Part shown: in pieces, positions 44,282 to 52,905 of the stretch
Layout: every line of letters starts with the position of its first letter
Position numbering within the stretch: position 1 is the first letter of the stretch
Assembly: GCF_002940685.1 (NCBI RefSeq)
Contig: NZ_PNFP01000011.1
Location: 186,001 to 250,000, forward strand
From: Ensifer adhaerens
GTDB taxonomy: Bacteria > Pseudomonadota > Alphaproteobacteria > Rhizobiales > Rhizobiaceae
DNA length: 64,000 bases
Direction of reading: 5' to 3'
Position numbers and translations under genes: made by a program
Notes under the pieces: model-generated
Told to the model about the DNA's origin: nothing
Databases searched by the model: none
Seen by the model: the letters and a program-made list of their open reading frames with translations, nothing else

Positions 44282-45628
44282 ATGAAATACCAAACCCAGA
44301 AGGTCGCGATGCTCTACTTCTACGGAGCGCTCGGTCTGTTCCTCGCCCAGGTGCTGTTCGGCGTGCTTGCCGGCACCATCTATGTCCTGCCCAATACGCT
44401 CTCCGAGCTTCTGCCCTTCAACATTGTGCGCATGGTCCACACCAACGCGCTGATCGTCTGGCTGCTCATGGGTTTCATGGGCGCAACCTACTATCTGCTG
44501 CCGGAAGAGGCGGAAACAGAGCTCTACAGCACGAAGATCGCCATCGCGCAGTTCTGGATCTTCCTGATTGCCGCGGCCGTCGCCGTCGTCGGCTACCTCA
44601 TGCACATCCACGAGGGACGCGAATTCCTCGAACAGCCCTTCGCGATCAAGGTGGGGATCGTCATCGTCGCGCTGATGTTCCTCTACAACATCACGCTGAC
44701 GGTGCTGAAAGGCCGCAAGACCACCGTCACCAACATCCTGATCTTCGGGCTCTGGGGTGTTGCAATCTTCTTCCTCTTCGCCTTCTACAACCCGATCAAC
44801 CTGGCGCTCGACAAGATGTACTGGTGGTATGTCGTCCATCTCTGGGTCGAAGGCGTCTGGGAACTGATCATGGCATCGGTGCTCGCCTTCCTGATGATCA
44901 AGCTCAACGGCATCGACCGTGAGGTCGTCGAAAAGTGGCTCTATGTGATCGTCGGCCTGGCGCTCTTCTCCGGCATCCTCGGCACGGGCCACCACTACTA
45001 CTGGATCGGCGCACCGGGTTACTGGCAGTGGATCGGTTCGCTGTTCTCGACGCTCGAAGTCGCCCCCTTCTTCACCATGGTGGTGTTCACCTTCGTGATG
45101 ACCTGGAAGGCCGGCCGCAAGCATCCGAACCGCGCAGCCCTCCTCTGGTCGATCGGCTGCTCGGTCATGGCCTTCTTCGGCGCCGGCGTCTGGGGCTTCC
45201 TGCACACGCTGTCTTCGGTGAACTACTATACCCACGGCACTCAGGTGACCGCGGCCCACGGACACCTCGCCTTCTTCGGCGCCTATGTGATGCTGAACCT
45301 TGCGGTCATGGCCTATGCCATCCCGGAAATCCGCGGCCGCGCGCCCTATAACCAGTGGCTGTCGATGGTGAGCTTCTGGATCATGTGCACCGCCATGTCG
45401 GTCATGACCTTCGCGCTCACCTTCGCCGGTGTGCTCCAGGCGCATCTGCAGCGGGTGCTTGGCGAGAGCTACATGGACGTCCAGGACCAGCTCGCGTTGT
45501 TCTACTGGATCCGCCTCGGCTCCGGCGCCGTCGTCCTGATCTCGGCGCTGATGTTCATCTGGGCGGTTCTGGTGCCCGGTCCTGAGCGCAGCGAAAAGCT
45601 CGCCGGTGTCGTCCAGCCCGCCGAATGA
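44282..45628 (+). CDS. norB: Nitric oxide reductase catalytic subunit
   Basis: 448 residues from the ATG at 44282, with GGAG nine bases upstream. It has twelve membrane spans and the heme-copper superfamily ligands: IVRMVHTNALIVWLLMGF (heme b His), WWYVVHLWVEGVWELIMAS (FeB His with the Glu that binds iron), GTGHHYYWIGAPGYW (two FeB His), and AAHGHLAFFGAYVMLNLAVMAYAIP (heme b3 and b His). The Glu residues in VEGVWE are characteristic of NorB. It reduces two NO to N2O at the periplasmic side using electrons from NorC. Confidence 0.98.
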   Translation: MKYQTQKVAMLYFYGALGLFLAQVLFGVLAGTIYVLPNTLSELLPFNIVRMVHTNALIVWLLMGFMGATYYLLPEEAETELYSTKIAIAQFWIFLIAAAVAVVGYLMHIHEGREFLEQPFAIKVGIVIVALMFLYNITLTVLKGRKTTVTNILIFGLWGVAIFFLFAFYNPINLALDKMYWWYVVHLWVEGVWELIMASVLAFLMIKLNGIDREVVEKWLYVIVGLALFSGILGTGHHYYWIGAPGYWQWIGSLFSTLEVAPFFTMVVFTFVMTWKAGRKHPNRAALLWSIGCSVMAFFGAGVWGFLHTLSSVNYYTHGTQVTAAHGHLAFFGAYVMLNLAVMAYAIPEIRGRAPYNQWLSMVSFWIMCTAMSVMTFALTFAGVLQAHLQRVLGESYMDVQDQLALFYWIRLGSGAVVLISALMFIWAVLVPGPERSEKLAGVVQPAE

Positions 45629-45693
45629 CCCATCAGCCGGCGCGGTTCGCCGCGCCGGCATCTCCCCAAGAATTCCCAGCATGGAGACGTGCC

Positions 45694-46506
45694 ATGAGCC
45701 CTGTCCAAACTGCCGTCAGCCGCACGACGCTCGATATCCCCGCCTATAGTCCCTCGGGCAACGAATGCGCGCTTTTCGAAAACGCCTGGGTGCGGCAGCT
45801 GCCGCTGCTCTTGAAGGGACCGACCGGTTGCGGCAAGACCCGCTTCGTCAGCCACATGGCCGCAAAGCTCGGCCTGCCGCTTTCGACCGTTTCCTGCCAT
45901 GACGATCTGGCCGCCGCCGACCTCACCGGACGGTATCTCTTAAAGGGCGGCGACACCGTCTGGGTCGACGGTCCGCTCACCCGGGCCGTGCGGAACGGCG
46001 GCGTCTGCTATCTCGACGAGATCGTTGAAGCCCGCAAGGACGTGGCCGTCGTGTTGCATCCGCTGACCGATGACCGCCGCATGCTGCCGCTGGAACGCAC
46101 CGGCGAATTGCTCGAAGCGCCGTCGAGCTTCATGCTGATCGTCTCCTACAATCCCGGCTATCAGAACCTTCTGAAGAGCCTGAAGCCGAGCACAAGGCAG
46201 CGCTTCGTCGCGATCGAGTTCGACTTCCTGCCGCGGAACGCGGAGATAGCGGTCGTTTCGCAGGAGAGTGGCCTGCTGGAGAGCCAGGTGGCGCCGCTCG
46301 TCAACCTCGCGCAGCGGCTGCGAGCCCTCAAGGGCCATGATCTCGAAGAGGGCGTATCCACCCGGCTGCTCGTCTATTGCGCCTCGCTCATCGATGCCGG
46401 CATGCCGGTCAAGGATGCCGTGCGGGCCGCGATGATCGAGCCTCTGACTGACGAACCGGATGTGCGCGCAGCCCTTCTCGAAGTGGCCGGTTCGCTGATC
46501 GCCTGA
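45694..46506 (+). CDS. norQ: NorQ, MoxR-type AAA+ ATPase for NO reductase activation
   Basis: 270 residues from the ATG at 45694, with GGAG seven bases upstream. Walker A GPTGCGKT (residues 42-49), Walker B GGVCYLDEI, sensor region SFMLIVSYNPGYQNLLKSLKPSTRQRFVAIEFDF, all of the MoxR/CbbQ/NorQ group. NorQ with NorD is needed to insert the non-heme iron into NorB. norD starts eight bases after the stop. Confidence 0.96.
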   Translation: MSPVQTAVSRTTLDIPAYSPSGNECALFENAWVRQLPLLLKGPTGCGKTRFVSHMAAKLGLPLSTVSCHDDLAAADLTGRYLLKGGDTVWVDGPLTRAVRNGGVCYLDEIVEARKDVAVVLHPLTDDRRMLPLERTGELLEAPSSFMLIVSYNPGYQNLLKSLKPSTRQRFVAIEFDFLPRNAEIAVVSQESGLLESQVAPLVNLAQRLRALKGHDLEEGVSTRLLVYCASLIDAGMPVKDAVRAAMIEPLTDEPDVRAALLEVAGSLIA

Positions 46507-46514
46507 GGTGGACC

Positions 46515-48416
46515 ATGCTTGATTTCCTCGAGCTCGAAGAAACCGTCGGACGGGCCTGGCACCGTTTCGTCGGCAACACCGGAACCTGGCGGCGTTACCC
46601 GGAGGAGGCCGTGAAGCTCGCCGACATGCTGCCGTTGCTCGGCGTCTCCTTCCGTGGACATGGCGGCGAAGCCGCGGTGCAGATCGTGCCAGCCCGCGGA
46701 CGCACCTCGACTCATCGGCTACGGTGGCGGCAACGCATGGGGCTGGGTGAAGAGAAACTTGTGCAGCCGGCGCGTGACCACGCGTCGTTGATGCTGCCGG
46801 GCGAGATCGACATCTTCCCGACGAAAGACCTGAACCGGGACCTCTATCACTGGCTCGTCGCCTATATGGCGACGATGCCCGTCGATCCGGTCAACGAAAC
46901 CGATCCGCTGCGGCGCGACCTGGCGCTGATATCGCGCGCGCTGGAAACGGTCGAGGACGTCTTCCAGCGGTTCCCAGGCCTTAGGCGACGCTATCGGCGT
47001 CTGGCGGAGGCAACCCTTGCCGAGCGGAAGCGGGGCGCGCTGCCATCGATCGAGCAGCATCTTGAAAACCGCATCCTCAGGCTGTTGCGCAAGGCGACGG
47101 GCGAGGCGGATACAACGCTTCCGGTGATCTTCCCGCACCGCGCGCCGCCCGGTTACCTGCCGATGCTGCCGATGCCGCTTTGGCCGGACACGCTGCTGCG
47201 CGCCGAAACCACGACGATGCGCGACGAGGATGTCGCAGCAATGCCGGGAACTCAGAGCGCGGTCGCCGAGGCCGAACGGCACGTTGCCGTGCGCGAAAAC
47301 CCGGAGAACCGCAAGGGAGAACGTAGCCCTTTCATCCTCAACCGGTTCGAGAAGATCCTGGCCATGGCGGAGATGGTCAATGTCGACCGCCCCGGCGACG
47401 ACAGCGACGACCACGACAGCACGGCGGCCGAAGAGCTCGACGACATGACGCTCGGCGAGCGCAAGGGGCGTCCTTCGGCGCGCTTCCGCTTCGATCTCGA
47501 TCTGCCGCCGGAAGCCGTCAACCCGACGCCGTTGACGTCCGAGCTTACCTATCCGGAATGGAACTACCGGACCGGACAGTACCTCAACGACCATTGCCGC
47601 GTGCTGGCGATGCCGGCCTCCGCTGAGGCGGAGCGGACCGAACTGACCGAGGAAAGCCGGAGCCTGATCCGCCGGGTGCGGCGCCAGTTCGAGGTGCTGC
47701 GCCCGCGGCACGAGATGCTGCGCGCACAGCTGGACGGCGCCGATCTCGATCTCGACGCGGTCGTGCGTGCCCGCACCGATCTCGCCGCCGGCGGCCAGGG
47801 CAGCGACCGTATCCATCTGATGAGCCGGCCGCAGGTGCATGATCTGGCGGTGACGATCCTCGTCGACGTGTCGCTGTCGACCGACTCCTGGTCCGACAAC
47901 CGGCGCGTGCTCGACGTGGAAAAAGAGGCGCTGCTCATTCTTGCGCACGGGCTCTCGGCCTGCGGTGACAACCACTCGATCCTGACCTTCACCTCAAGGC
48001 GGCGCGACTGGGTGCGGGTGGAAACGGTGAAGGCCTTCAACGAGGCGATGGGACCGCTGGTCGAGGCGCGCATTGCAGCGCTGAAGCCCGGCTATTATAC
48101 CCGCATCGGTGCTGCGATCCGTCACGCCGCGGCCGAGCTTCGCCGGCAGCCGAACCGAAAGAAGCTCCTTCTGGTCCTGACCGACGGCAAGCCCAACGAT
48201 ATCGACCACTACGAGGGGCGCTTCGCGCTCGAAGACAGCCGTCGCGCGGTCACGGAGGCACGGCGCAGCGGCATAAACACCTTCGCCGTCACGGTAGACC
48301 GGGAGGCGAAGTCCTATGTACCGGCCATGTTCGGCCAGAACGGCTACGCCGTGGTCGGCAACATCTCTCGGCTGCCCGCAGCGCTGCCGGCGATCTACCG
48401 CAACCTGGTCGGGTGA
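46515..48416 (+). CDS. norD: NorD, von Willebrand factor A-domain NO reductase activation protein
   Basis: 633 residues. The N-terminal 430 residues are mostly helical and charged. The C-terminal VWA domain begins HDLAVTILVDVSLSTDSWSDN, where DVSLST is the metal-ion-dependent adhesion site (DxSxS), and continues through LLLVLTDGKPNDIDHYEGRFALEDSR, with the second conserved Thr-Asp. It is the partner of NorQ; the pair forms a chaperone that activates NorB. The 3' end overlaps a convergent ORF by 22 bases. Confidence 0.96.
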   Translation: MLDFLELEETVGRAWHRFVGNTGTWRRYPEEAVKLADMLPLLGVSFRGHGGEAAVQIVPARGRTSTHRLRWRQRMGLGEEKLVQPARDHASLMLPGEIDIFPTKDLNRDLYHWLVAYMATMPVDPVNETDPLRRDLALISRALETVEDVFQRFPGLRRRYRRLAEATLAERKRGALPSIEQHLENRILRLLRKATGEADTTLPVIFPHRAPPGYLPMLPMPLWPDTLLRAETTTMRDEDVAAMPGTQSAVAEAERHVAVRENPENRKGERSPFILNRFEKILAMAEMVNVDRPGDDSDDHDSTAAEELDDMTLGERKGRPSARFRFDLDLPPEAVNPTPLTSELTYPEWNYRTGQYLNDHCRVLAMPASAEAERTELTEESRSLIRRVRRQFEVLRPRHEMLRAQLDGADLDLDAVVRARTDLAAGGQGSDRIHLMSRPQVHDLAVTILVDVSLSTDSWSDNRRVLDVEKEALLILAHGLSACGDNHSILTFTSRRRDWVRVETVKAFNEAMGPLVEARIAALKPGYYTRIGAAIRHAAAELRRQPNRKKLLLVLTDGKPNDIDHYEGRFALEDSRRAVTEARRSGINTFAVTVDREAKSYVPAMFGQNGYAVVGNISRLPAALPAIYRNLVG

Positions 48417-48886
48417 GGTCCTCTTCGAGGGAACCGAACGAGCTGCTGCCGCAACTGCGTTGCGGCGGTCGCAAGCGCAGAACTGACCGGCACCAGAAAA
48501 CTCCGCTCGTCCCAGCTAGACGGTGTGCCAAATCCCGGCGGTCCGGATTCGAGTGCGAAAGAGATGCGGAGCTGTCGGTTTTTCTGATAGCGAAATTCCA
48601 GGTTCGGCTCGGTGAAACGGCAGTCAACCTTCGACGGCTCTGCATTTGAGACTTCCTCGAGCCAGTCCGCCAGATGCTCCGCTTCGAAGGTGGTGAGGCA
48701 CGGATCACGAAACGTCCATTTCCTGCCTTTGATGTCGACATGGCCTTCGACGATCAGCCAGTTCGAATCCCACGCGTCATCCATCACGTCCGGGAACTGG
48801 TATTGCCGAATGGCCATACGCAGAGAGGAGTGTCGACCTTGAAAGGCGACGAGCTGCAGGCCGCTGGGTTCGTCGGGTTCTCTCAC
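48395..48886 (-). CDS. Orphan WapI-like immunity protein / conserved hypothetical
   Basis: 163 residues from a GTG at 48886 without a clear Shine-Dalgarno; an internal ATG at 48817 is possible. The middle part, RQYQFPDVMDDAWDSNWLIVEGHVDIKGRKWTFRDPCLTTFEAEHLADWLEEV, has the pattern YQFP..D..DSNWL.V.G.V....W...DPCL.T.E...L..WL known from the WapI-family immunity proteins. No toxin gene is adjacent. The extreme C-terminus is encoded antisense to the end of norD. Family assignment rests on memory of that pattern; it could also be a general unknown domain. Confidence 0.55.
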   Translation of the reverse strand: MREPDEPSGLQLVAFQGRHSSLRMAIRQYQFPDVMDDAWDSNWLIVEGHVDIKGRKWTFRDPCLTTFEAEHLADWLEEVSNAEPSKVDCRFTEPNLEFRYQKNRQLRISFALESGPPGFGTPSSWDERSFLVPVSSALATAATQLRQQLVRFPRRGPHPTRLR

Positions 48887-49027
48887 GGGATAGGGCTGAC
48901 AACGGTTGTGAACGCGGTAATCTCCTTGCCGATCAGGTCAGCGTAAACCACCGTGCGCCGGAAGCAAGTCACCGATGGCCCGGTTTGGACGCCAGGCCAT
49001 CGGCTTCGCAGAAAGCAGACAGAACCT

Positions 49028-50380
49028 TCACGCCGCCTTGCTGTGCACCCGCTGCGTTCCGTCGATATAGGCATCGAAGGCCGCAGCCACTGCGCGGATG
49101 ACGAAGCGGTGTTCGGGACGCACCGTGATGACGCCAGCCGAAAGATCGACTACGCCATCCCGCTGCAACTCCGCCAATTTGCCGTTGCCTTCGATCAGCG
49201 ACTGCCAATCCCGGCCATGAGCAGCGGCGATCGCGCGGAGATCCGCGCCGAAGTCGCACATCAGCCGTTCGATGATTTCGGCGCGCAGCCGATCCTCGTC
49301 GGTCAGCCGGTAACCCTTGGTGGTCGCGAGCCGGCCCGATGCGATGCGGCTCGCATAGACACCGGGCGGCACCTCGTTCTGGACATAACCGTCGCGCGAG
49401 CGGCCGATCGCTGAGGCGCCGAAGCCGATCAGCGTCTCGCAGGTGTCCGTCGTATAGCCCTGAAAGTTGCGCCGCAGCCGCCCGGCCGCCTGGGCGGTGA
49501 CGAGATCGTCGTCAGGCAAGGCGAAATGATCGAGGCCGATCTGACGGTAGCCGGCCTTGACCAGCGCCTCGGCGATCGCCATCGCCTGTTCGGCGCGGGC
49601 GGCACTTCCCGGCAGCGCCGTCTCGTCGATCGTGCGCTGGTGCTTCTTGAAGCTCGGCACATGGGCGTAGCCGAAGACGGCGAAGCGTTCCGGCCGCATC
49701 GCCACGGCCGCTTCGACCGTCTCGACGCAGGAACGCACCGTCTGGTGCGGCAGCCCGTAGATCAGGTCGAAATTGATCCCACGGATACCGGCGCCGCGCA
49801 GATGGTCGACGGCTTCGGCCGTCTGCTCTTCGCTCTGAATGCGGTTGATCGCCTTCTGCACCGCGGGATCGAAGCTTTGCACGCCAAGGCTGGCGCGACG
49901 GACCCCGCCTTCGCCGAGCGCCTCGGCCATGGCGAGCGTCAGCCGACGCGGATCGATTTCGACGGCGACATTGGTTGATGACGACAGTGCGAAGCGCTCG
50001 CGCATCAGCGTCATCAGTGCCAGAAATTCGCGCGGCTCGATGATTGTCGGCGTGCCGCCGCCAAAGTGCACTTCCGCGACCGCCAACGGCCGGCCAACGG
50101 TGTCGGCGACCATGCGGATCTCGTCTCGCAGAACATCGAGATAGTCGAGAATCGGATCGTCCTTCTTGGTGATCGTCGTGTGGCAGCCGCAGTACCAGCA
50201 CATCGAACGACAGAACGGGATGTGCAGATAAAGCGACACGTCCTGCCCCTGCGGGATTGTCCTTAGCCAGTCGCCGTAGGTGTGCTCGTCGACGTCAGCG
50301 GCGAAGCGCGGGGCGGTCGGGTAACTCGTATAGCGCGGCAGGCGCATCTCACCATATTTCAGCAGCGCGGAAGCTAACAT
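49028..50380 (-). CDS. hemN: Oxygen-independent coproporphyrinogen III oxidase
   Basis: 450 residues. The radical-SAM cluster is in YLHIPFCRSMCWYCGCHT (Cys57, Cys61, Cys64, plus the HemN-specific Cys66), followed by VHFGGGTPTIIEP, EIDPRRLT, GVQSFDPAVQKAINRIQ and INFDLIYGLPHQT. The length and the N-terminal KYGEMRLPRYTSYPTAPRF are of true HemN rather than the HemW group. It makes protoporphyrinogen precursors when oxygen is absent, needed for the heme groups of the NO reductase. Two TTG-N8-CAA boxes lie in the 215-base gap to the divergent DUF2249 gene. Confidence 0.95.
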   Translation of the reverse strand: MLASALLKYGEMRLPRYTSYPTAPRFAADVDEHTYGDWLRTIPQGQDVSLYLHIPFCRSMCWYCGCHTTITKKDDPILDYLDVLRDEIRMVADTVGRPLAVAEVHFGGGTPTIIEPREFLALMTLMRERFALSSSTNVAVEIDPRRLTLAMAEALGEGGVRRASLGVQSFDPAVQKAINRIQSEEQTAEAVDHLRGAGIRGINFDLIYGLPHQTVRSCVETVEAAVAMRPERFAVFGYAHVPSFKKHQRTIDETALPGSAARAEQAMAIAEALVKAGYRQIGLDHFALPDDDLVTAQAAGRLRRNFQGYTTDTCETLIGFGASAIGRSRDGYVQNEVPPGVYASRIASGRLATTKGYRLTDEDRLRAEIIERLMCDFGADLRAIAAAHGRDWQSLIEGNGKLAELQRDGVVDLSAGVITVRPEHRFVIRAVAAAFDAYIDGTQRVHSKAA

Positions 50381-50440
50381 GTCATCCTCATCTCATTGGC
50401 GGCGGATGCTGCTTTCTAGGCTTCGCGGGCCGGCACCTCT

Positions 50441-50454
50441 TTGCGAAAAGTCAA
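50441..50454. promoter_or_regulatory. NnrR-type box, hemN-proximal
   Basis: TTGCGAAAAGTCAA fits TTG-N8-CAA. It lies 61 bases before the hemN ATG on the minus strand, a good activation distance. Confidence 0.72.
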
Positions 50455-50487
50455 GGACGGGACGGTCTCGGCCAATGCGCGATTTGT

Positions 50488-50501
50488 TTGCGCTTCGACA
50501 A
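50488..50501. promoter_or_regulatory. NnrR-type box, DUF2249-proximal
   Basis: TTGCGCTTCGACAA fits TTG-N8-CAA. It lies 95 bases before the ATG of the DUF2249 gene and 47 bases from the hemN-proximal box, centre to centre. Confidence 0.7.
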
Positions 50502-50595
50502 AATGTCGCGGTGGCGCTGTCGCTAGGGTGCGGAAATCCGGGGCGTGTGCGCCGGCGTTCCCGGACCATCAACAAGCGACGGCGTTCAGAAGCGG

Positions 50596-50880
50596 ATGAC
50601 CATGACCATTGCAGAGACCGAAAAGCCCTTCATCGATGTGCGGACCATACCGCCGGTGGAACGCCATCCGAAAATCTTCGGCATGCTGAACGCGCTTGCC
50701 GAGGGCGGCGCCTTCATCATCATCAACGACCACGATCCGCGTCCGCTGCACTACCAGTTGGAAACCCGTTATCCGGGCGAGTTCACCTGGGAGTACATCG
50801 AGCAGGGACCGGAGGTCTGGCGCGTCGAGATCGGCAGACAACAGTCTTCCGGCTGCGACTGCTGCTGCGGCGGACACTGA
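50596..50880 (+). CDS. DUF2249 protein, single domain
   Basis: 94 residues from the ATG at 50596 (MTMTIAETEKPF); an ATG two codons later is equally possible. A single DUF2249 domain is seen: FIDVRTIPPVERHPKIFGMLNALAEGGAFIIINDHDPRPLHYQLETRYPGEFTWEYIEQGPEVWRVEI, ending in a cysteine- and glycine-rich tail SGCDCCCGGH. The tail looks like a metal or thiol site. DUF2249 proteins recur in denitrification clusters; their function is unknown. An NnrR-type box is placed directly upstream. Confidence 0.88.
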   Translation: MTMTIAETEKPFIDVRTIPPVERHPKIFGMLNALAEGGAFIIINDHDPRPLHYQLETRYPGEFTWEYIEQGPEVWRVEIGRQQSSGCDCCCGGH

Positions 50881-50968
50881 GCCTCTGGTGTGCCTGAAGA
50901 GTGGGGTGAAAAAGCGTGTGCCATTTTCCGCTCCCGTCCCGCTCTCACTTACGAGAATCAATCACGCT

Positions 50969-50983
50969 TGGTCGACTCGACCA
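50969..50983. promoter_or_regulatory. Perfect 15-bp palindrome upstream of the polytopic membrane protein
   Basis: TGGTCGA-C-TCGACCA lies 31 bases before the ATG at 51014, between two genes of the DUF2249 group. It may be an operator or a hairpin in the leader RNA. No partner was found elsewhere in the window. Confidence 0.4.
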
Positions 50984-51013
50984 GAACCATCGTGATCCAA
51001 GGGTTGAACCTCC

Positions 51014-52378
51014 ATGTTCGCAGCCACGCTATCCCGCTGGACCATGTCCTATTTCGCGGCCGCGCTGATCTTCCTCGTTCTCGGCGAGATCATGATGGTT
51101 TTCGGCTTCGGCTACCCGGTCTCAAGCCTTGAGGCGCCCGAAACGCTGGCGCTCGTCCATGTCGTCGTGTTGGGTTGGCTGAGCCTCTTGATGACCGGCG
51201 CGCTGCTTCAATTCGTGCCGGTTCTCGTCGGCCAGCCACTTTCCGTGTCCAACGTCGCCCTGCCGGCGCTCCTGTTCCTCATGACAGGCATCACCAGCCT
51301 GACACTCGGCTTCGTCAGCCTTTCCGGCACGATCGATCTTCCGCTCGTGCTGCTTCCTGGCGGAGCCGCGTTCTCCATTGTTGGCTTCTCGGCGCTCGCT
51401 TTTGCGTTCGCTGCCACCCTCTGGCACGCGCGCCCCCTGACGCTTCCGGCCCGCTTCGTCGCCGTCGGCCTTGCCGCACTCCTTGGCACGATGCTGCTCG
51501 GCGGCGTCTATACCGGCGTGCTCTCGGGCCTGATCGATGCGGAAGGCGCGATCGAGCTGACGATCGACGGGCTCTCGCTTCATGCTTCACTCGGCCTTTG
51601 CGGCTGGCTGAGCTTCACCACCATGGGCGTGAGCTACCGGCTTCTGACCATGTTCATGCTCTCGCCGGACAGGGAACGGAGAAGCAGCCGCGCGGTCTTC
51701 GCGCTTGGTGCCCTTTGCCTCGGTCTTCTTGCCGCCACCGTGCCGGTCGTGATCGCAGGCACCATCGGCCGCGAACCGCTCTTGCTCCTGGCCATCGGCT
51801 TGGGCGCCGCGGCGGTGGCGATCTATGTCTGCGACATCCTGCGCATCTATCGGGAACGTCGGCGCAAGGCGGTCGAGCTCAACAGCCGCGCCAGTATCGG
51901 CGCCTTCGTGTCGCTGATCGCCGCGAGCCTGCTCTTCGTCGCGCTGCTTACGGCCGGCCGGCTCGATAGCGGTATCGGTGCTGTCGTCTATCTCGTCACT
52001 TTCGGTTGGCTGACGGGCATGGGGCTTGCTCAGCTCTACAAGATCGTGCCGTTCATGACCTGGCTCGAATGTTACGGTCCGGCGCTTGGGCGCCTTCCGA
52101 CCCCGAGGGTCCAGGACCTCGTCACCGAAGCCTCCGCCCTTCGCTGGTTCCGGCTCTTCTATCTGACGGTCGCCATCGGGACGTTGGCCCTTTTGATCGG
52201 CAGCGCTCTTCTCTTTCGGTTCGCAAGCCTCGGCCAGTTGATTGCTGTCAATGCGCTTATCCTGGAGTTCGTGCGAACACGGCGGTTGATCAACGTTCCG
52301 GCCGAACTTCGATTGCCTGACGGACTTGTTCGGCCAGGCCTGTTTCTGCCATCTTTTTCCTCACGGAGGTTCCCATGA
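51014..52378 (+). CDS. Uncharacterised polytopic membrane protein of the denitrification cluster
   Basis: 454 residues with about twelve hydrophobic spans. LVHVVVLGWLSLLMTGALLQFVPVLVGQPLSV and LHASLGLCGWLSFTTMGVSYRLLTMFMLSP resemble heme-copper oxidase subunit I-like membrane proteins, where a His within a span binds heme. Here His49 and the His of LSLHASLG are candidates, but the HPEVY and HH motifs of true oxidases are absent. It is followed by a DUF2249 gene overlapping by four bases and then a DUF59 gene, so one operon. Function unknown; it may be a heme-containing sensor or an assembly protein. Confidence 0.72.
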   Translation: MFAATLSRWTMSYFAAALIFLVLGEIMMVFGFGYPVSSLEAPETLALVHVVVLGWLSLLMTGALLQFVPVLVGQPLSVSNVALPALLFLMTGITSLTLGFVSLSGTIDLPLVLLPGGAAFSIVGFSALAFAFAATLWHARPLTLPARFVAVGLAALLGTMLLGGVYTGVLSGLIDAEGAIELTIDGLSLHASLGLCGWLSFTTMGVSYRLLTMFMLSPDRERRSSRAVFALGALCLGLLAATVPVVIAGTIGREPLLLLAIGLGAAAVAIYVCDILRIYRERRRKAVELNSRASIGAFVSLIAASLLFVALLTAGRLDSGIGAVVYLVTFGWLTGMGLAQLYKIVPFMTWLECYGPALGRLPTPRVQDLVTEASALRWFRLFYLTVAIGTLALLIGSALLFRFASLGQLIAVNALILEFVRTRRLINVPAELRLPDGLVRPGLFLPSFSSRRFP

Positions 52379-52905
52379 GCCAAGATCCCTATGAACTGGA
52401 CGTCCGGCCGCTGTTGCGCAGCGGCAGCGATCCGTTCCAGGCCATCATGAATGCCGTCGACAGCCTGGCGCCGGGCCAGGCGCTGAAGCTGATTGCGACC
52501 TTCCGGCCGGTACCGCTTTTCAGCGTGATGGCCGGGCGCGGTTTCACCCATCAGGACCGCCCGCTCGACAATGGTGACTGGGAGGTTCTGTTTTCTCCCG
52601 AAGGCGAGGTCGATGGGATCAGGCTTTCGGCCGGCGAAACCGATCTCGACACCTGGCCAGATCCCAGCCGTCAGCTCGACCTGAGCGATCTCGATCCACC
52701 CGAACCGATGGTGCGCATTCTGGCGACGGTCGAGAAGATGGCCGAGGGCGAGGTGCTGTTCGCGCTGCTCGCACGCGAGCCGCTGTTCCTCTATCCGGAG
52801 CTCGCGAAACGCGGTCACAAATGGGCCGGCAATTTCGATGCGGCCGGCGAGACCTACAGGATCCTTATCCGTATCGGCGGGAGGCGTTCCCATGCCGGCG
52901 CCTGA
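52375..52905 (+). CDS. Tandem DUF2249 protein
   Basis: 176 residues; GGAGG precedes the ATG, which overlaps the stop of the membrane protein gene. Two DUF2249 units are seen: YELDVRPLLRSGSDPFQAIMNAVDSLAPGQALKLIATFRPVPLFSVMAGRGF (first) and MVRILATVEKMAEGEVLFALLAREPLFLYPELAKRGHKWAGNF (second), with LDLSDLDPPEPM between. No cysteine is present, in contrast to the single-domain gene at 50596. Coupled translation to the membrane protein and the DUF59 gene suggests a common assembly or repair role. Confidence 0.85.
   Translation: MSQDPYELDVRPLLRSGSDPFQAIMNAVDSLAPGQALKLIATFRPVPLFSVMAGRGFTHQDRPLDNGDWEVLFSPEGEVDGIRLSAGETDLDTWPDPSRQLDLSDLDPPEPMVRILATVEKMAEGEVLFALLAREPLFLYPELAKRGHKWAGNFDAAGETYRILIRIGGRRSHAGA

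Noticed and set aside
43772-45682. 636-codon open frame on the minus strand
   Set aside because: Antisense to norC and norB; composition is that of a shadow frame.
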